A stretch of DNA of 64,000 nucleotides from Brevibacillus panacihumi W25. Its GTDB lineage: Bacteria > Bacillota > Bacilli > Brevibacillales > Brevibacillaceae. Positions 56,057 to 64,000 of the stretch are shown here, in pieces (the stretch's first letter is position 1; every line of letters begins with the position of its first letter). A program made the translations under genes and the position numbers. The DNA is taken from NCBI RefSeq assembly GCF_000503775.1, contig NZ_KI629782.1, positions 744,001 through 808,000 of the forward strand, in the 5' to 3' direction. The notes under the pieces are model-generated. The model saw only the letters and a list, made by a program, of their open reading frames with translations. It did no database searches and had not been told where the DNA came from.

Positions 56057-56557
56057 TTATGCTTTACTTACTATTTCTTGCTTGCATACCGCTTGTTTCA
56101 AACGTTCAGATGCCTGTTCCGTATCCATTCCCAAGACTAGTTCTATCTCACTGATGATGATTTGCTGAGCATTATCCAGCATAAGTTTGTCAGAAGTGCC
56201 TAAAATTTTGTTCTTGCTAATCGTTGTCAAATCGCGGATCACCTCGGAGATCTCGTATAGGTCTCCGCTTTTCATTTTGTCCATATTGATTTTTTGACGC
56301 TGGCCAGCTTGAACGGAAAGATCTGCCTCTCCCTCCTGCAAACGCGCCAAAACATCGTAGAGGACGTCTTTCTCAACTACGCGGCGAATGCCTAGTGCGG
56401 ACATCTTCTCAACAGGAACCATGATGTCTAAATCTTTCAGCAGCATGTTCAACACAAAATACAAATGTTTCTCGCCGAGAAATTCTTTTTCCTCCCGGGC
56501 CTGAATGATTCCGGCTCCATGCATGGGGTAAAAAATCTTGTCTCCTACTTCAAACAT
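56057..56557 (-). CDS. CarD-family transcription regulator
   Basis: A 166-residue CarD/TRCF-RID protein (FEVGDKIFYPMHGAGIIQ, then EISEVIRDLTTIS). It binds RNA polymerase beta and stabilises open complexes. ATG 56557 is preceded by GGAGGTGG. Similar to YdeB of B. subtilis. Confidence 0.9.
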   Translation of the reverse strand: MFEVGDKIFYPMHGAGIIQAREEKEFLGEKHLYFVLNMLLKDLDIMVPVEKMSALGIRRVVEKDVLYDVLARLQEGEADLSVQAGQRQKINMDKMKSGDLYEISEVIRDLTTISKNKILGTSDKLMLDNAQQIIISEIELVLGMDTEQASERLKQAVCKQEIVSKA

Positions 56558-56666
56558 ACGTCCACCTCCCAGACAACCTCCTTCTATTATACCACACTTT
56601 ACTCGTTTAAAATTTTTTATTTTATCATAATCCAACAAATTGAGTCAATGATTCATTTCCACTTTT

Positions 56667-57137
56667 TCACTGATATCCATTTGGCAGCGTGCTCTGCCTC
56701 ACCCTACCTCCAACTTTAAAGAGTAGAACCCCAGTTACAATGACAAGGACACCAATTAGTTGCTTAGGTGTAAAGGGAACCTTCACCAGACCAAACAACC
56801 CCAAAGAATCCCACAAGATCGCAAACATGAGCTGTGAGATCAGGACGATTGAGATGGCGTACGTGGGACTGAGCAGCCGAATTCCCTGAACCAGGCAGAT
56901 CACTACTCCTACGCCAATCATTCCACTGAACCAGTACCAAAGCTTCATCTGCGAAAAAGGAAACCCACTCTGTCCTGCAAAGATAACTGCGCCCGCAAGC
57001 GATGCCAAAAATCCCATCCCTAACACGAGAGTCGTTGTCGTCCAAGACCCAACGTGTTCATTCACTTTCGCATTGAATATATTTTGCAGGCTGACTAGTG
57101 TACCTGCGAGTAGCGCCATCAATACTCCTTGTATCAT
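56667..57137 (-). CDS. DMT transporter, DUF606 (YdcZ) type
   Basis: A 156-residue membrane protein with five helices (IQGVLMALLAGTLVSLQNIFNAKV). DUF606 proteins are half-size transporters that may work as dimers. It is 13 bases after the Crp-type regulator, so one operon. Confidence 0.85.
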   Translation of the reverse strand: MIQGVLMALLAGTLVSLQNIFNAKVNEHVGSWTTTTLVLGMGFLASLAGAVIFAGQSGFPFSQMKLWYWFSGMIGVGVVICLVQGIRLLSPTYAISIVLISQLMFAILWDSLGLFGLVKVPFTPKQLIGVLVIVTGVLLFKVGGRVRQSTLPNGYQ

Positions 57138-57150
57138 TTGAATTCACTTC

Positions 57151-57849
57151 CTATTTGTAGAGATTATGATTGGCTAATTCAGAAAGTTTTTTCTTGTCCT
57201 TTACCGTAACACTTCCATTTATCCGCTCAATCAGACCCGCTGCGCAGAGCTGTTGGATGACCCGATTCAGATGTTTGTAGCTGGTTCCAATCAGATTCGC
57301 TGCATCACTCAAACTAGTTGCGGGAAGTTGCCCCACTACCTGATTATCGGATTCATCAAAGCACACAGACAGAAGATAGCTTGCCAGTCTCACTTCCACC
57401 GGATACATTAAATTAAAGCTCATCGAGTTTGATTTTATGGCGAATTTTTGCGTGATGATCTCCAGTAAAAATTTCAGAAATGGCGCATCATCGCTGCCGT
57501 ATTTTGATAACCAGCGATATTGAATGCCAATCATCATCACGGACGAAACCGCCTCAACCGTATTTAGAAAATCCATTTTTCGTACATATTCAATATCCCC
57601 GATCAACTCAAGCGGTGTTTTAAAAGAGAGAATTAAGGTTTTTCCTTCCGGAGATGTTGTATAGATTTTAATCTTTCCCTTGACCAATACATACAGATTT
57701 GCAGCGGGTTCTCCTTGCGAACAAATCCGTTCACCATTCTCAAAACGATATAACGATAAATGCGGATGCATTGATTTGGGAAGGATGGTCTCGATATGAT
57801 GCTCACACAAATAGGCATTCAACTGAACTCGATCATGAATTTCGATCAT
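57151..57849 (-). CDS. Crp/Fnr-family regulator
   Basis: A 232-residue regulator with an N-terminal cyclic-nucleotide-type domain (ICSQGEPAANLYVLVKGKIKIYT) and a C-terminal winged helix (SLSDAANLIGTSYKHLNRVIQQL). No Fnr-type cysteine cluster is present. It resembles YeiL. Flanked by two DUF606 transporters, which it probably controls. Confidence 0.87.
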   Translation of the reverse strand: MIEIHDRVQLNAYLCEHHIETILPKSMHPHLSLYRFENGERICSQGEPAANLYVLVKGKIKIYTTSPEGKTLILSFKTPLELIGDIEYVRKMDFLNTVEAVSSVMMIGIQYRWLSKYGSDDAPFLKFLLEIITQKFAIKSNSMSFNLMYPVEVRLASYLLSVCFDESDNQVVGQLPATSLSDAANLIGTSYKHLNRVIQQLCAAGLIERINGSVTVKDKKKLSELANHNLYK

Positions 57850-57870
57850 GTCGCTGTTTTCCCTCCACTC

Positions 57871-58296
57871 TTACATTTTGAGGATCACCACACCCGCGAT
57901 CATCAGCCCGATGCCTATGAATTGCGGCAACCTCATCTTCTGCTTCGCCAAGCCGAACCATCCGTTGCAATCCATAAAAAAGGTCATGCTCAATTGGGCA
58001 ATTAACAAGACAGATATTGTCAGGGTTGCACCGATCAAATGCATAGCGGTGACATTACTAAAAATAATCATCGCCGCAAAGGCTCCGCCAGTCAAATAGG
58101 CAGGCTGTACGCGTTTTAGACCATGCCAATTCTTCTCCCCGACTATCAGCAGGACCATCAAGGATGTCAAGAATCCAGTAAACTGGGTAATGGTCGCTGT
58201 GTGCCAGGTCCCAATATCTTGACTAATCCGCGAATTGGCGACACTTTGCAGCGTAAGAAAGGCTCCGCCCATAAAAGCGAATATGGCTCCTTTCAT
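57871..58296 (-). CDS. DMT transporter, DUF606 (YdcZ) type
   Basis: A 141-residue membrane protein with about five helices (AIFAFMGGAFLTLQSVANSRI). ATG 58296 is set by GGGAGGTGAC. With its partner at 56667 it may form a heterodimer across the membrane. 22 bases before the regulator gene. Confidence 0.85.
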   Translation of the reverse strand: MKGAIFAFMGGAFLTLQSVANSRISQDIGTWHTATITQFTGFLTSLMVLLIVGEKNWHGLKRVQPAYLTGGAFAAMIIFSNVTAMHLIGATLTISVLLIAQLSMTFFMDCNGWFGLAKQKMRLPQFIGIGLMIAGVVILKM

Positions 58297-58519
58297 TTCC
58301 TTGTCACCTCCCGTCATTTTTTCCATTATTAAATGACAGTTTGAGATCTTGGAAAAGGACATATGTCCTCGGATAAAACGTGCCACATTTCCGAACCAAG
58401 CGAAGCCGTCGGACCTTATCTTGCTCGAGTTACCTTGGCATCATGAAGATTTTCAGTTCATTGGACCGCAATTGATTTGCAATGGCAGGACTGCTAGCCC
58501 TGATGGATCGGGTGGACAC

Positions 58520-58566
58520 GAAAAACCCGCAAGCTGGCCATTTTTCCAAATGACCTGCTTGCGGGA
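58520..58566 (-). terminator. Terminator after sigK
   Basis: CCCGCAAGC paired with GCTTGCGGG, followed by TTTTTCG on the minus strand. Confidence 0.88.
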
Positions 58567-58594
58567 GCGCCTGACCTTCCGATTGCAGTCCCCA

Positions 58595-59140
58595 CTATCT
58601 ATTCTGTGTCTGTTTCGTCCGGTAAAATTCATTAAACAACTTCATTAATGCCCGCTTTTCAATTCGTGAGACGTATGAACGAGAGATGCCAAGTTCCCGA
58701 GCGATCTCCCGCTGCGTCTTTTCTTTGTCCTGGTCCAATCCAAACCTGCCGATGATGACTTCTTTTTCACGCTCGTCGAGGATGTGGATGTGCTGGTAGA
58801 TCTTGTTCGACTCCAGCTTCAATTGCACCGCATCCACTACTTCATCGGTCTCTGTCCCGAGTACGTCTATAAGCGTGATTTCATTGCCCTCTTTGTCAGT
58901 TCCGATCGGATCATGCAGGGAAACGTCCTTCTTCGTTTTTTTCAGACTGCGGAGGTGCATCAGGATTTCATTTTCAATACAACGCGCCGCATACGTCGCC
59001 AGCTTCGTTCCCTTATCCACCTGGTAGCTCTCAATTGCCTTGATCAGACCAATGGTCCCGATGGAGATCAGGTCTTCACTGTCTTCTCCGGTGTTCTCGA
59101 ATTTCTTGAGGTTGTAAACAAGAACCGATGTCATCCTCAT
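58595..59140 (-). CDS. sigK: Sporulation sigma-K, 3' part only (split gene)
   Basis: The C-terminal part of SigK, the late mother-cell sigma factor. Homology starts at [20 protein letters not shown] (near 59107) and continues through [30 protein letters not shown] and region 4 [38 protein letters not shown] to the normal end. The N-terminal part (about 65-70 residues, including the pro-sequence) is missing. The frame runs 11 codons further upstream into foreign DNA. The gene cannot make functional SigK until the intervening element is cut out. A terminator follows. Confidence 0.93.
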   Translation of the reverse strand: MRMTSVLVYNLKKFENTGEDSEDLISIGTIGLIKAIESYQVDKGTKLATYAARCIENEILMHLRSLKKTKKDVSLHDPIGTDKEGNEITLIDVLGTETDEVVDAVQLKLESNKIYQHIHILDEREKEVIIGRFGLDQDKEKTQREIARELGISRSYVSRIEKRALMKLFNEFYRTKQTQNR

Positions 59141-60737
59141 GCTGAAGAAACTGTTGGCGTTTTAACTCATCTAGTGCTCCGACTGCAGTAATCTGTACTT
59201 CGTTCCCGTCGTAGCGAATAACAACTTCATCAACCAGGGTCTCCAGGATATGTCGCTTCTCCTCAAGGGTAAGCTCGTCGCCGGCGCTCTCGATAAAGTT
59301 TCGGACAGCCTTGGAGACCTCGGCAATCCGATTGGCCGATATTTCCTTCTCCGCTTGTTCTGACAACTGCTTTTCGTACCCGGCAAGCTCTTGCTCCAAC
59401 GACTTTAGTCCGGCATTAATCTTTTGCATTTCGGTAAGCATCTCCTGCTCATCAATGACCTCCCGCTTGAACATGATTTTGATTTTTTCCTTTTCCTTCT
59501 CCTTCTGCTCCAGCTGACGTTTGATGTGGTCCGCGGCGGATTGAAGTTCCAGGTTAATCTCATTCGATTTGCTTTGCAGCCGCTCCATATAATCATCGGG
59601 ATTAGACAATGTCTCCAAAATGAGCTGCCAGACGTAATGATCCAACATATCGGCGCGCAACGTTTGAGTCGGGCACTTCTCAACTCCTTCACCATACTTC
59701 TTTGGGAAGAGGTTTGGACATCTGTAGCAGGTGTAACGGATCTTTTCTCCCGTTTCTTTATTTACCCGGCCTGTATAAGTAGTTGCTTGCCACATTCTGC
59801 CGCAATGTCCACACCGGATCATGGATTTTAACAAATACTCATACTTTACATTTCCTGACCGTTTCATGTTTTTCTCTTTCTGCACCTGGGCTAATTCAAA
59901 CAGTTGCGGGTCAATGATACTTGGCACGGTAACCTCGATCCAGTCCTTTTCCTCGCGAAAGGCATATGTTTTTTTCGGTGTGCCGTTCTTGGTTTTCTCC
60001 CCGCGAATCTTCCGGGTTTCTCTACGATTGTAATAGAACTTGCCGATGTACACCTCAGAAGTAAGAACCCTTCTAATGGAACTGGCGCTCCAGTTCCTGC
60101 TTTCCCCTCGTTTGGGTACCGCCCCCAACGCATAGAGTCGATCCCCGATTTCACGAAGCGTATAGTTCTCATGAACATACCAGTGGTATATCTTCTGGAC
60201 AAATTCGGCTTCCTGCGCATTGATAATCAAGGTATTTTCATGAAGATCATATCCATAGGGAGCCACACGCATGGGCATGATCTTCTTATCTTTTTCCACC
60301 GCTTTGAGTCTTCCGCGTACCGTCCGCTTCTTGATTAAAGACAACTCGTATTGTGCTATGGAACTCATCAGGTTGAAAAAAAGCTGCCCTTCCGGCGTAT
60401 TCCGGTATTCCGTGTCCACGAACACCAGCTCGATATTGCTCCGCTCCAGCTCACGGCAAAGGATTAATTTATCCGTCAAGTCCCTGGTCAACCGGTCGGG
60501 GTGGGTAACAATCAAGCGACGGACCAGCCCTTGCGCAACATCTTGTCTGAATTCATTCATGGCGGGCCGATCGATATCTTCACCTGTGAATCCTTCTTCG
60601 CGATAAACTTTGATCATGGATTCGGGAATTCCCAAGTCTTTCGCTTTCCGCATGCAAATCTCAATTTGTGCATCAAGGCTTGTGCCCTCTGATGCTTGCA
60701 TGCCTGTAGAAACCCTTGGATAAATGGCCGTATACAT
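59076..60737 (-). CDS. Large serine recombinase (SpoIVCA-like)
   Basis: A 553-residue site-specific recombinase. The catalytic resolvase domain (about 1-150) starts [19 protein letters not shown], with the active serine in RVST, and HPDRLTRDL. Then come the recombinase domain (about 160-290), a zinc ribbon (CGHCGRMW, then CYRC), a coiled coil (about 400-485) and a C-terminal part [21 protein letters not shown] 60737 starts [10 protein letters not shown]. Its last 11 codons lie in sigK DNA and overlap the sigK frame. By position and fold this is the enzyme that excises the element to restore sigK. Confidence 0.93.
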   Translation of the reverse strand: MYTAIYPRVSTGMQASEGTSLDAQIEICMRKAKDLGIPESMIKVYREEGFTGEDIDRPAMNEFRQDVAQGLVRRLIVTHPDRLTRDLTDKLILCRELERSNIELVFVDTEYRNTPEGQLFFNLMSSIAQYELSLIKKRTVRGRLKAVEKDKKIMPMRVAPYGYDLHENTLIINAQEAEFVQKIYHWYVHENYTLREIGDRLYALGAVPKRGESRNWSASSIRRVLTSEVYIGKFYYNRRETRKIRGEKTKNGTPKKTYAFREEKDWIEVTVPSIIDPQLFELAQVQKEKNMKRSGNVKYEYLLKSMIRCGHCGRMWQATTYTGRVNKETGEKIRYTCYRCPNLFPKKYGEGVEKCPTQTLRADMLDHYVWQLILETLSNPDDYMERLQSKSNEINLELQSAADHIKRQLEQKEKEKEKIKIMFKREVIDEQEMLTEMQKINAGLKSLEQELAGYEKQLSEQAEKEISANRIAEVSKAVRNFIESAGDELTLEEKRHILETLVDEVVIRYDGNEVQITAVGALDELKRQQFLQHEDDIGSCLQPQEIREHRRRQ

Positions 60738-60799
60738 GGAGGTTCGCTCTTCTCCTTTCTGATCACTATCACTTTCCAGTATGGACAAAGAGAGAAACA

Positions 60800-60826
60800 A
60801 AAAAACCGGCTTATTCAGTCGGTTTC
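60800..60826 (-). terminator. Terminator between the 50-residue ORF and the recombinase
   Basis: AAACCGACTGAATAAGCCGGTTTTTTTG on the minus strand (here cited as AAACCG paired with CGGTTT, positions 60800-60826) with seven T. It includes the small gene stop codon, so the recombinase likely has its own promoter in 60738-60800. Confidence 0.65.
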
Positions 60827-60963
60827 AAGATCAAACGCTTTAGGATGTAATCGATAACGGCATTTTTGGCCTCTGCAGCGGATAAGGTGTTTGAGACTTG
60901 AACTGAATCACTACATAAAGTATGAGGCACATATACGATTTTGATTGTCGGCATTCGCTCCAT
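60811..60963 (-). CDS. Small protein, 50 residues (candidate excision factor)
   Basis: A 50-residue basic-tailed protein (MERMPTIKIVYVPHTLCSD to KRLILKPTE). ATG 60963 has a TTGAGGTGAAA site seven bases before it. No known domain was recognised. Its size and place right next to the recombinase fit a recombination directionality factor, such as SprB (58 residues) of SPbeta, but there is no sequence support. The frame is open up to 61011. Confidence 0.5.
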   Translation of the reverse strand: MERMPTIKIVYVPHTLCSDSVQVSNTLSAAEAKNAVIDYILKRLILKPTE

Positions 60964-61007
60964 ACTTTTCACCTCAATACACCTTATTCCGTCTGCGGTT
61001 TGTCCTA

Positions 61008-61766
61008 TCACAAGCGCATGGTGTTTTGGATATACTTGAACTCCGTTTCCATAATTCGAACAATAGCCGATTCATGATCCGCCCCAATGAATGTCCAGTA
61101 CCGGTGCCCAGGTACAACAGATTGGGTAATGAATCCTGACCATGTTAAGGACTTCGATTTTAGAGCGGACATGAGTTTGTCCAAACTTAATAGGTCATTT
61201 TGATATAGATCAACGACGATCACATCGGTTCGTGATTCTAGACGGATATAACATTCTTGATCCGTGTTTGTCTGGATGACATATCCTTTTACATCTCTAT
61301 TACGATCTTCAGCCATTCTCAATAACGGAATCAGGTCTTCCATACAAGTTAAAGCTATCCCGCTAAAATCATAATTTTTAAAGTTCCATCGCTCCATAAC
61401 AAGCATATCCTTATAAGCCCAATCAAAAGGAACACGGTGGATGATGCCAAATTGGGCCAGTAGCTCATTGCTGAATCTCCTAGATTTCAAAGGGTTCGTT
61501 AAGTCGAAAATTGTAGAAGAAGATTCCGAAAAATCTCCCAGCAAGAGTGTTCTTAACTCCGCTGTCCTTAAACTAAAGGCATGTATCAATGCTTTTCGAC
61601 GATAAGGCAAGGATAGTTTCCGTAGCAGAATACCAAAAGTTATTGGGTCAGTAGCTGCCAGTTCTTTCACCTCATACCAGTCTCGATCATGCCTGCTGAT
61701 ATAAGTGATTTCGTCTATTTCACCATGGATGAATTTTAAGGCTAGTTGAAGAAGGTCTTCCTTCAA
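61008..61766 (-). CDS. Unknown protein of the element, 252 residues
   Basis: A soluble-looking protein with no recognised family. The N-terminal third is helical (MKEDLLQLALKFIHGEIDEITYIS), the middle has DWAYKDMLVMERWNFKNYDF, the end is mixed. No catalytic motif or membrane segment stands out. It is upstream of the 50-residue ORF on the same strand, so it may be in the same transcript. Confidence 0.6.
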   Translation of the reverse strand: MKEDLLQLALKFIHGEIDEITYISRHDRDWYEVKELAATDPITFGILLRKLSLPYRRKALIHAFSLRTAELRTLLLGDFSESSSTIFDLTNPLKSRRFSNELLAQFGIIHRVPFDWAYKDMLVMERWNFKNYDFSGIALTCMEDLIPLLRMAEDRNRDVKGYVIQTNTDQECYIRLESRTDVIVVDLYQNDLLSLDKLMSALKSKSLTWSGFITQSVVPGHRYWTFIGADHESAIVRIMETEFKYIQNTMRL

Positions 61767-61821
61767 CCTAAGCTTTACACTCCATCAGCTTAATCCCGTA
61801 TCAAAGCACTCATCATCAACT

Positions 61822-61910
61822 CTCCACAAATGGAGCCGATTCTTGTTTCTTTCGGCCGAAATCCTCGCATAACCCGAAAACCCAACGAGCTTTTGCTCCA
61901 TTTGTGGAGC
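61822..61910. repeat. Paired palindromes in inverted orientation
   Basis: CTCCACAAATGGAGC (61822-61836) and its exact reverse complement (61895-61909) lie 58 bases apart. Each arm is itself a palindrome (CTCCA-4-TGGAG), and between them is TTTCGGCCGAAA (61850-61861), a 12-base perfect palindrome. It lies between the unknown gene and the tyrosine recombinases and may be their binding site, an end of the inner element, or an operator. Confidence 0.7.
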
Positions 61911-62041
61911 AACCAGGACAGAAAACGAAAGCAAATGATACCTTTACATCAATGATGTGGACCATCGGGCCCCACCTCCTTTCTTAAGCAAAAGCTGCTG
62001 TCTGAACGGTCAAAGAAACAGAATCTGAGGGAGAGATGTAG

Positions 62042-62167
62042 ATGGATAACGATCAGAATATTAAAGATATCGATATTTTGGGATTCATGTATTCGGATCA
62101 TTGGAAGCAAAATGCGAAAACTATTGCAGAGATTGCTTCTTATGAGAACTCTACTTCGCAAGAATGA
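62042..62167 (+). CDS. Small acidic protein, 41 residues
   Basis: ATG 62042 with a GGGAGAG site encodes MDNDQNIKDIDILGFMYSDH and on to SYENSTSQE. It overlaps the start of the next recombinase gene. No known family. Possibly a small regulator or a leader that sets translation of the recombinase. Confidence 0.5.
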   Translation: MDNDQNIKDIDILGFMYSDHWKQNAKTIAEIASYENSTSQE

Positions 62168-63560
62168 TTTACAAACTGTCCCAACTGGCAATCATGATAT
62201 TAAGAGTCTTAGTTGGGAGAAGGTGCTCACGTTCTTGAATACCATGTATGCATTTCGTTGGCCTGAAGAGGACGTCGAGATATGTTCACCAGAAAGTGGT
62301 TCTCTTGCATTAAATGAATGGATCTTTTCAACCCAGATTCAAGGCAAAATCTTTGCCCCCGTGCTACTGGATTACCTTGATAATAAAAAGTCGATCAAAT
62401 CCACCAGCTACTTTTCTTTGATGGAATACGCACTAGAGCTCATTGATTTTTTTAAAACCCGTTATGGGCTTGATGCTAGATCCATTCAAAACAAAGAATT
62501 GGCAAATAAAGATGCACTTATTAATTTCATTGAGCATTCTTCCTACAATTTCGTTCAACGTGACATGATTCTAGCAATAGCTCGAAAATTAATCTCTAAT
62601 GGGTTCGAATTAAAGAAATCAACAAACGGTATTTCTACAAAAAAGAGGACTCAAGATATAAATCATCCCGCTATCACTGCGCATATTAAAGATTTACACC
62701 GTTCAGGAGTCAAGGAAAAAAGCGTTAACGGTAAATATAAAATCAGTTACGCCCTATTTTTAAACTGGTTGAATAAAACATACGTTCAGTTCCAGAGCAC
62801 TTCATGCGACGCATTACCATTGTCATTAGTTACTGAGGAGCATCTACTCGAATTCAAGCAATATTTACTCCGTTTAGAAAAGAAAGGGATCTATATCAAG
62901 CAAACGGTTAGCAATAGTTTTTACGATATCCGATTCCTTCTGGCTAACCTCTATAAATTGGGCTGGCTTGCTAAAGACATAACAATGGATGTTACAGGAA
63001 TCCCGTACGAGAGATACTATTATCGCGAGTTACCAACAGATGCTGAACTCCAGTGTTTTTTTCATAATATCCAACTCTATTCTGATCATCCCACATTGGA
63101 ACTGGCAGCCTTTGGGTTGATGCTTTGTCTTGGTTTGCGAATTCATGAAGTTGCTAACATTCGCTATCAGGATATCAATGTCGAGAATAGAACCATCTCT
63201 GTCTTCGGAAAAAACGAGAAATCGGCCATTCTACCCTTACCTGATCCGCTACAGAATTACTTTCACAAGCTTGTTGTCAACAAAAGTCAGGATGTCCATC
63301 TGTTTGGAAACAACAGCCAATCAACTATTCGCAAATTAAGGGCACAGTACAAACTTTATTCTTTTGTCTCGGGATGGAAATATCCGGGGGGTCCCCATTT
63401 ACTGAGGCACACTTTCATCAGCAGGTTGTCGGAACGTACAGATTGCCCGTCACAATTGCTTATGTACTTGGCAAGGCATGATCGGCCAGAAAATACTGCA
63501 CGATACGTCCACCGGAGCTCCAATCAATTAACAAATGCTGTAAACAAAATCAATTACTGA
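62112..63560 (+). CDS. Tyrosine recombinase
   Basis: A 482-residue integrase. The catalytic residues are seen: Arg in GLRIHEVANI, HxxR in GPHLLRHTF, His/Arg region ARHDRPENTARYVHRS with the tyrosine nucleophile. The N-terminal 180 residues are an extra domain. The start may be ATG 62112 or ATG 62142. Codon use is AT-rich compared with the chromosome around it. A second recombinase gene starts 11 bases after it. Confidence 0.88.
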   Translation: MRKLLQRLLLMRTLLRKNDLQTVPTGNHDIKSLSWEKVLTFLNTMYAFRWPEEDVEICSPESGSLALNEWIFSTQIQGKIFAPVLLDYLDNKKSIKSTSYFSLMEYALELIDFFKTRYGLDARSIQNKELANKDALINFIEHSSYNFVQRDMILAIARKLISNGFELKKSTNGISTKKRTQDINHPAITAHIKDLHRSGVKEKSVNGKYKISYALFLNWLNKTYVQFQSTSCDALPLSLVTEEHLLEFKQYLLRLEKKGIYIKQTVSNSFYDIRFLLANLYKLGWLAKDITMDVTGIPYERYYYRELPTDAELQCFFHNIQLYSDHPTLELAAFGLMLCLGLRIHEVANIRYQDINVENRTISVFGKNEKSAILPLPDPLQNYFHKLVVNKSQDVHLFGNNSQSTIRKLRAQYKLYSFVSGWKYPGGPHLLRHTFISRLSERTDCPSQLLMYLARHDRPENTARYVHRSSNQLTNAVNKINY

Positions 63561-63570
63561 GGAGGTTCCC

Positions 63571-64000
63571 ATGCCTAAAGTAATCAACGATACAAAGTAT
63601 ACCGAACTTAAAGAACAACTGAATCAGCTGTTATGTCTTTATGGTCCAGAGAAAATGCGGCAAGTTATGGAAACCTTGCCTGTCCAGACACAGACAAAAC
63701 CTAATATGCCCCTGGCAGTGCGGAACGTTTCATTTCTCGAAGCCGTTGATGCTTTCTATCAAAGCAGCAAGTTTTCTGGACTTAGCCGGACCACGCAAAC
63801 AACGTATCGGTCAGAGATGAAACTTTTCCAGCAACATGTCAAGGAAAAGTTTGGCGACGATCCGCAGTTTGAAAAGGTAACAAACGGCGAATTCTTGTCT
63901 GACTATATTAAGCTTAATGAGGATCCTAATACAAAAGCCAAGAAGTCTTCCTTTCTTCGCACCTTCATAAAGACCACATACAAAATATTTTATGGCCATC
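63571..64000 (+). CDS. Second tyrosine recombinase, N-terminal part
   Basis: Reads from ATG 63571 off the right edge (143 residues seen). GAGGAGG ribosome site. VSFLEAVDAFYQSSKFSGLSRTTQTTYRSEMKLF is typical of an integrase core-binding (SAM-like) domain. The catalytic part is beyond the window. Tandem with the previous recombinase. Confidence 0.75.
   Translation, partial: MPKVINDTKYTELKEQLNQLLCLYGPEKMRQVMETLPVQTQTKPNMPLAVRNVSFLEAVDAFYQSSKFSGLSRTTQTTYRSEMKLFQQHVKEKFGDDPQFEKVTNGEFLSDYIKLNEDPNTKAKKSSFLRTFIKTTYKIFYGH

Larger units (their letters stand above)
59108..64000. mobile_element. Skin-like sigK-intervening element (one end)
   Basis: Foreign DNA begins at about 59108, within sigK, and continues past the right edge. 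It carries the serine recombinase at its end, an unknown protein, a small ORF and tyrosine recombinases. The attachment core should be near 59095-59115 and be repeated at the far end, next to the missing sigK 5' part. The recombinase sits next to the 3' sigK part here; in B. subtilis skin it is next to the 5' part. Confidence 0.85.
61822..64000 (+). mobile_element. Tandem tyrosine-recombinase unit (Tn554/RIT-like), partial
   Basis: Palindromes at 61822-61910 followed by a small ORF and two adjacent tyrosine recombinases reading off the window. Three such genes in a row, with palindromic ends, define RIT and Tn554-like elements; only two can be seen here. It would be an element nested in the sigK-intervening element. 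Confidence 0.5.

Noticed and set aside
58595-59140. Reading this frame as a complete short sigma factor starting [11 protein letters not shown]
   Set aside because: The first 11 codons are element sequence with no match to SigK, and most of the region 2 start and the pro-sequence are missing; it is the 3' part of a split gene.

Overview
The window looks like chromosome from an endospore-forming, genetically competent member of the Bacillota, most likely Brevibacillus or a close relative in the Paenibacillaceae. The main clues are sporulation genes (gpr, spoIIP, a split sigK), the comE genes, the yqeG-yqeH-aroE cluster and a moderate GC content. The genus is inferred from protein character and gene order; no search was run. 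No rRNA, tRNA or CRISPR array was seen.

Layout. 1-0.8 kb: start of lepA. 1.0-1.25 kb: a 35-residue holin-like type I toxin with nested hairpins. 1.3-2.8 kb: an ECF sigma factor and a frameshifted membrane partner. 2.9-6.2 kb: a B12 importer (btuF-btuC-btuD) behind a cobalamin riboswitch and terminator. 6.2-13.35 kb: a dipeptide ABC operon with an Xaa-Pro peptidase and a possible CodY site. 13.5-17.8 kb: the conserved yqxA-spoIIP-gpr / rpsT / holA block. The 12.7 kb between yqxA and lepA is accessory relative to B. subtilis. 17.8-19.5 kb: a possible structured RNA and a second ECF sigma/anti-sigma pair. 19.5-25.8 kb: comEC, asnB, comEA and comER in a rearranged order. 25.9-33.4 kb: T-box controlled leuS, then yqeM-rsfS-yqeK-yhbY-aroE-yqeH-yqeG (nadD is missing from its usual place). 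33.4-38.4 kb: dinB, a peroxiredoxin, a C26 peptidase, a beta-lactamase-fold hydrolase and an FAD oxidoreductase. 38.55-40.44 kb: a complete group IIC intron directly downstream of the cvfC terminator. 40.5-51.9 kb: housekeeping and envelope genes, ending in a thiol-redox and cytochrome-oxidase copper module (bdbC, thioredoxin, ctaG, sco, ytkA). 51.9-58.3 kb: a collagen-like surface protein, an NlpC/P60 protein, a divergent Mur-ligase/CapA pair, a CarD regulator and a Crp/DMT-transporter group.

The most interesting region is 58.6-64.0 kb. Only the 3' part of sigK is present (homology begins near 59107). It is joined directly to a large serine recombinase whose last codons lie inside sigK. This is the arrangement of a skin-type element that must be excised in the mother cell to rebuild sigK. 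Behind the recombinase lie a 50-residue ORF (candidate excision factor), an unknown 252-residue protein, a pair of inverted palindromes, and tandem tyrosine recombinases resembling Tn554/RIT elements. The element runs off the right edge of the window, where the missing 5' part of sigK is expected.
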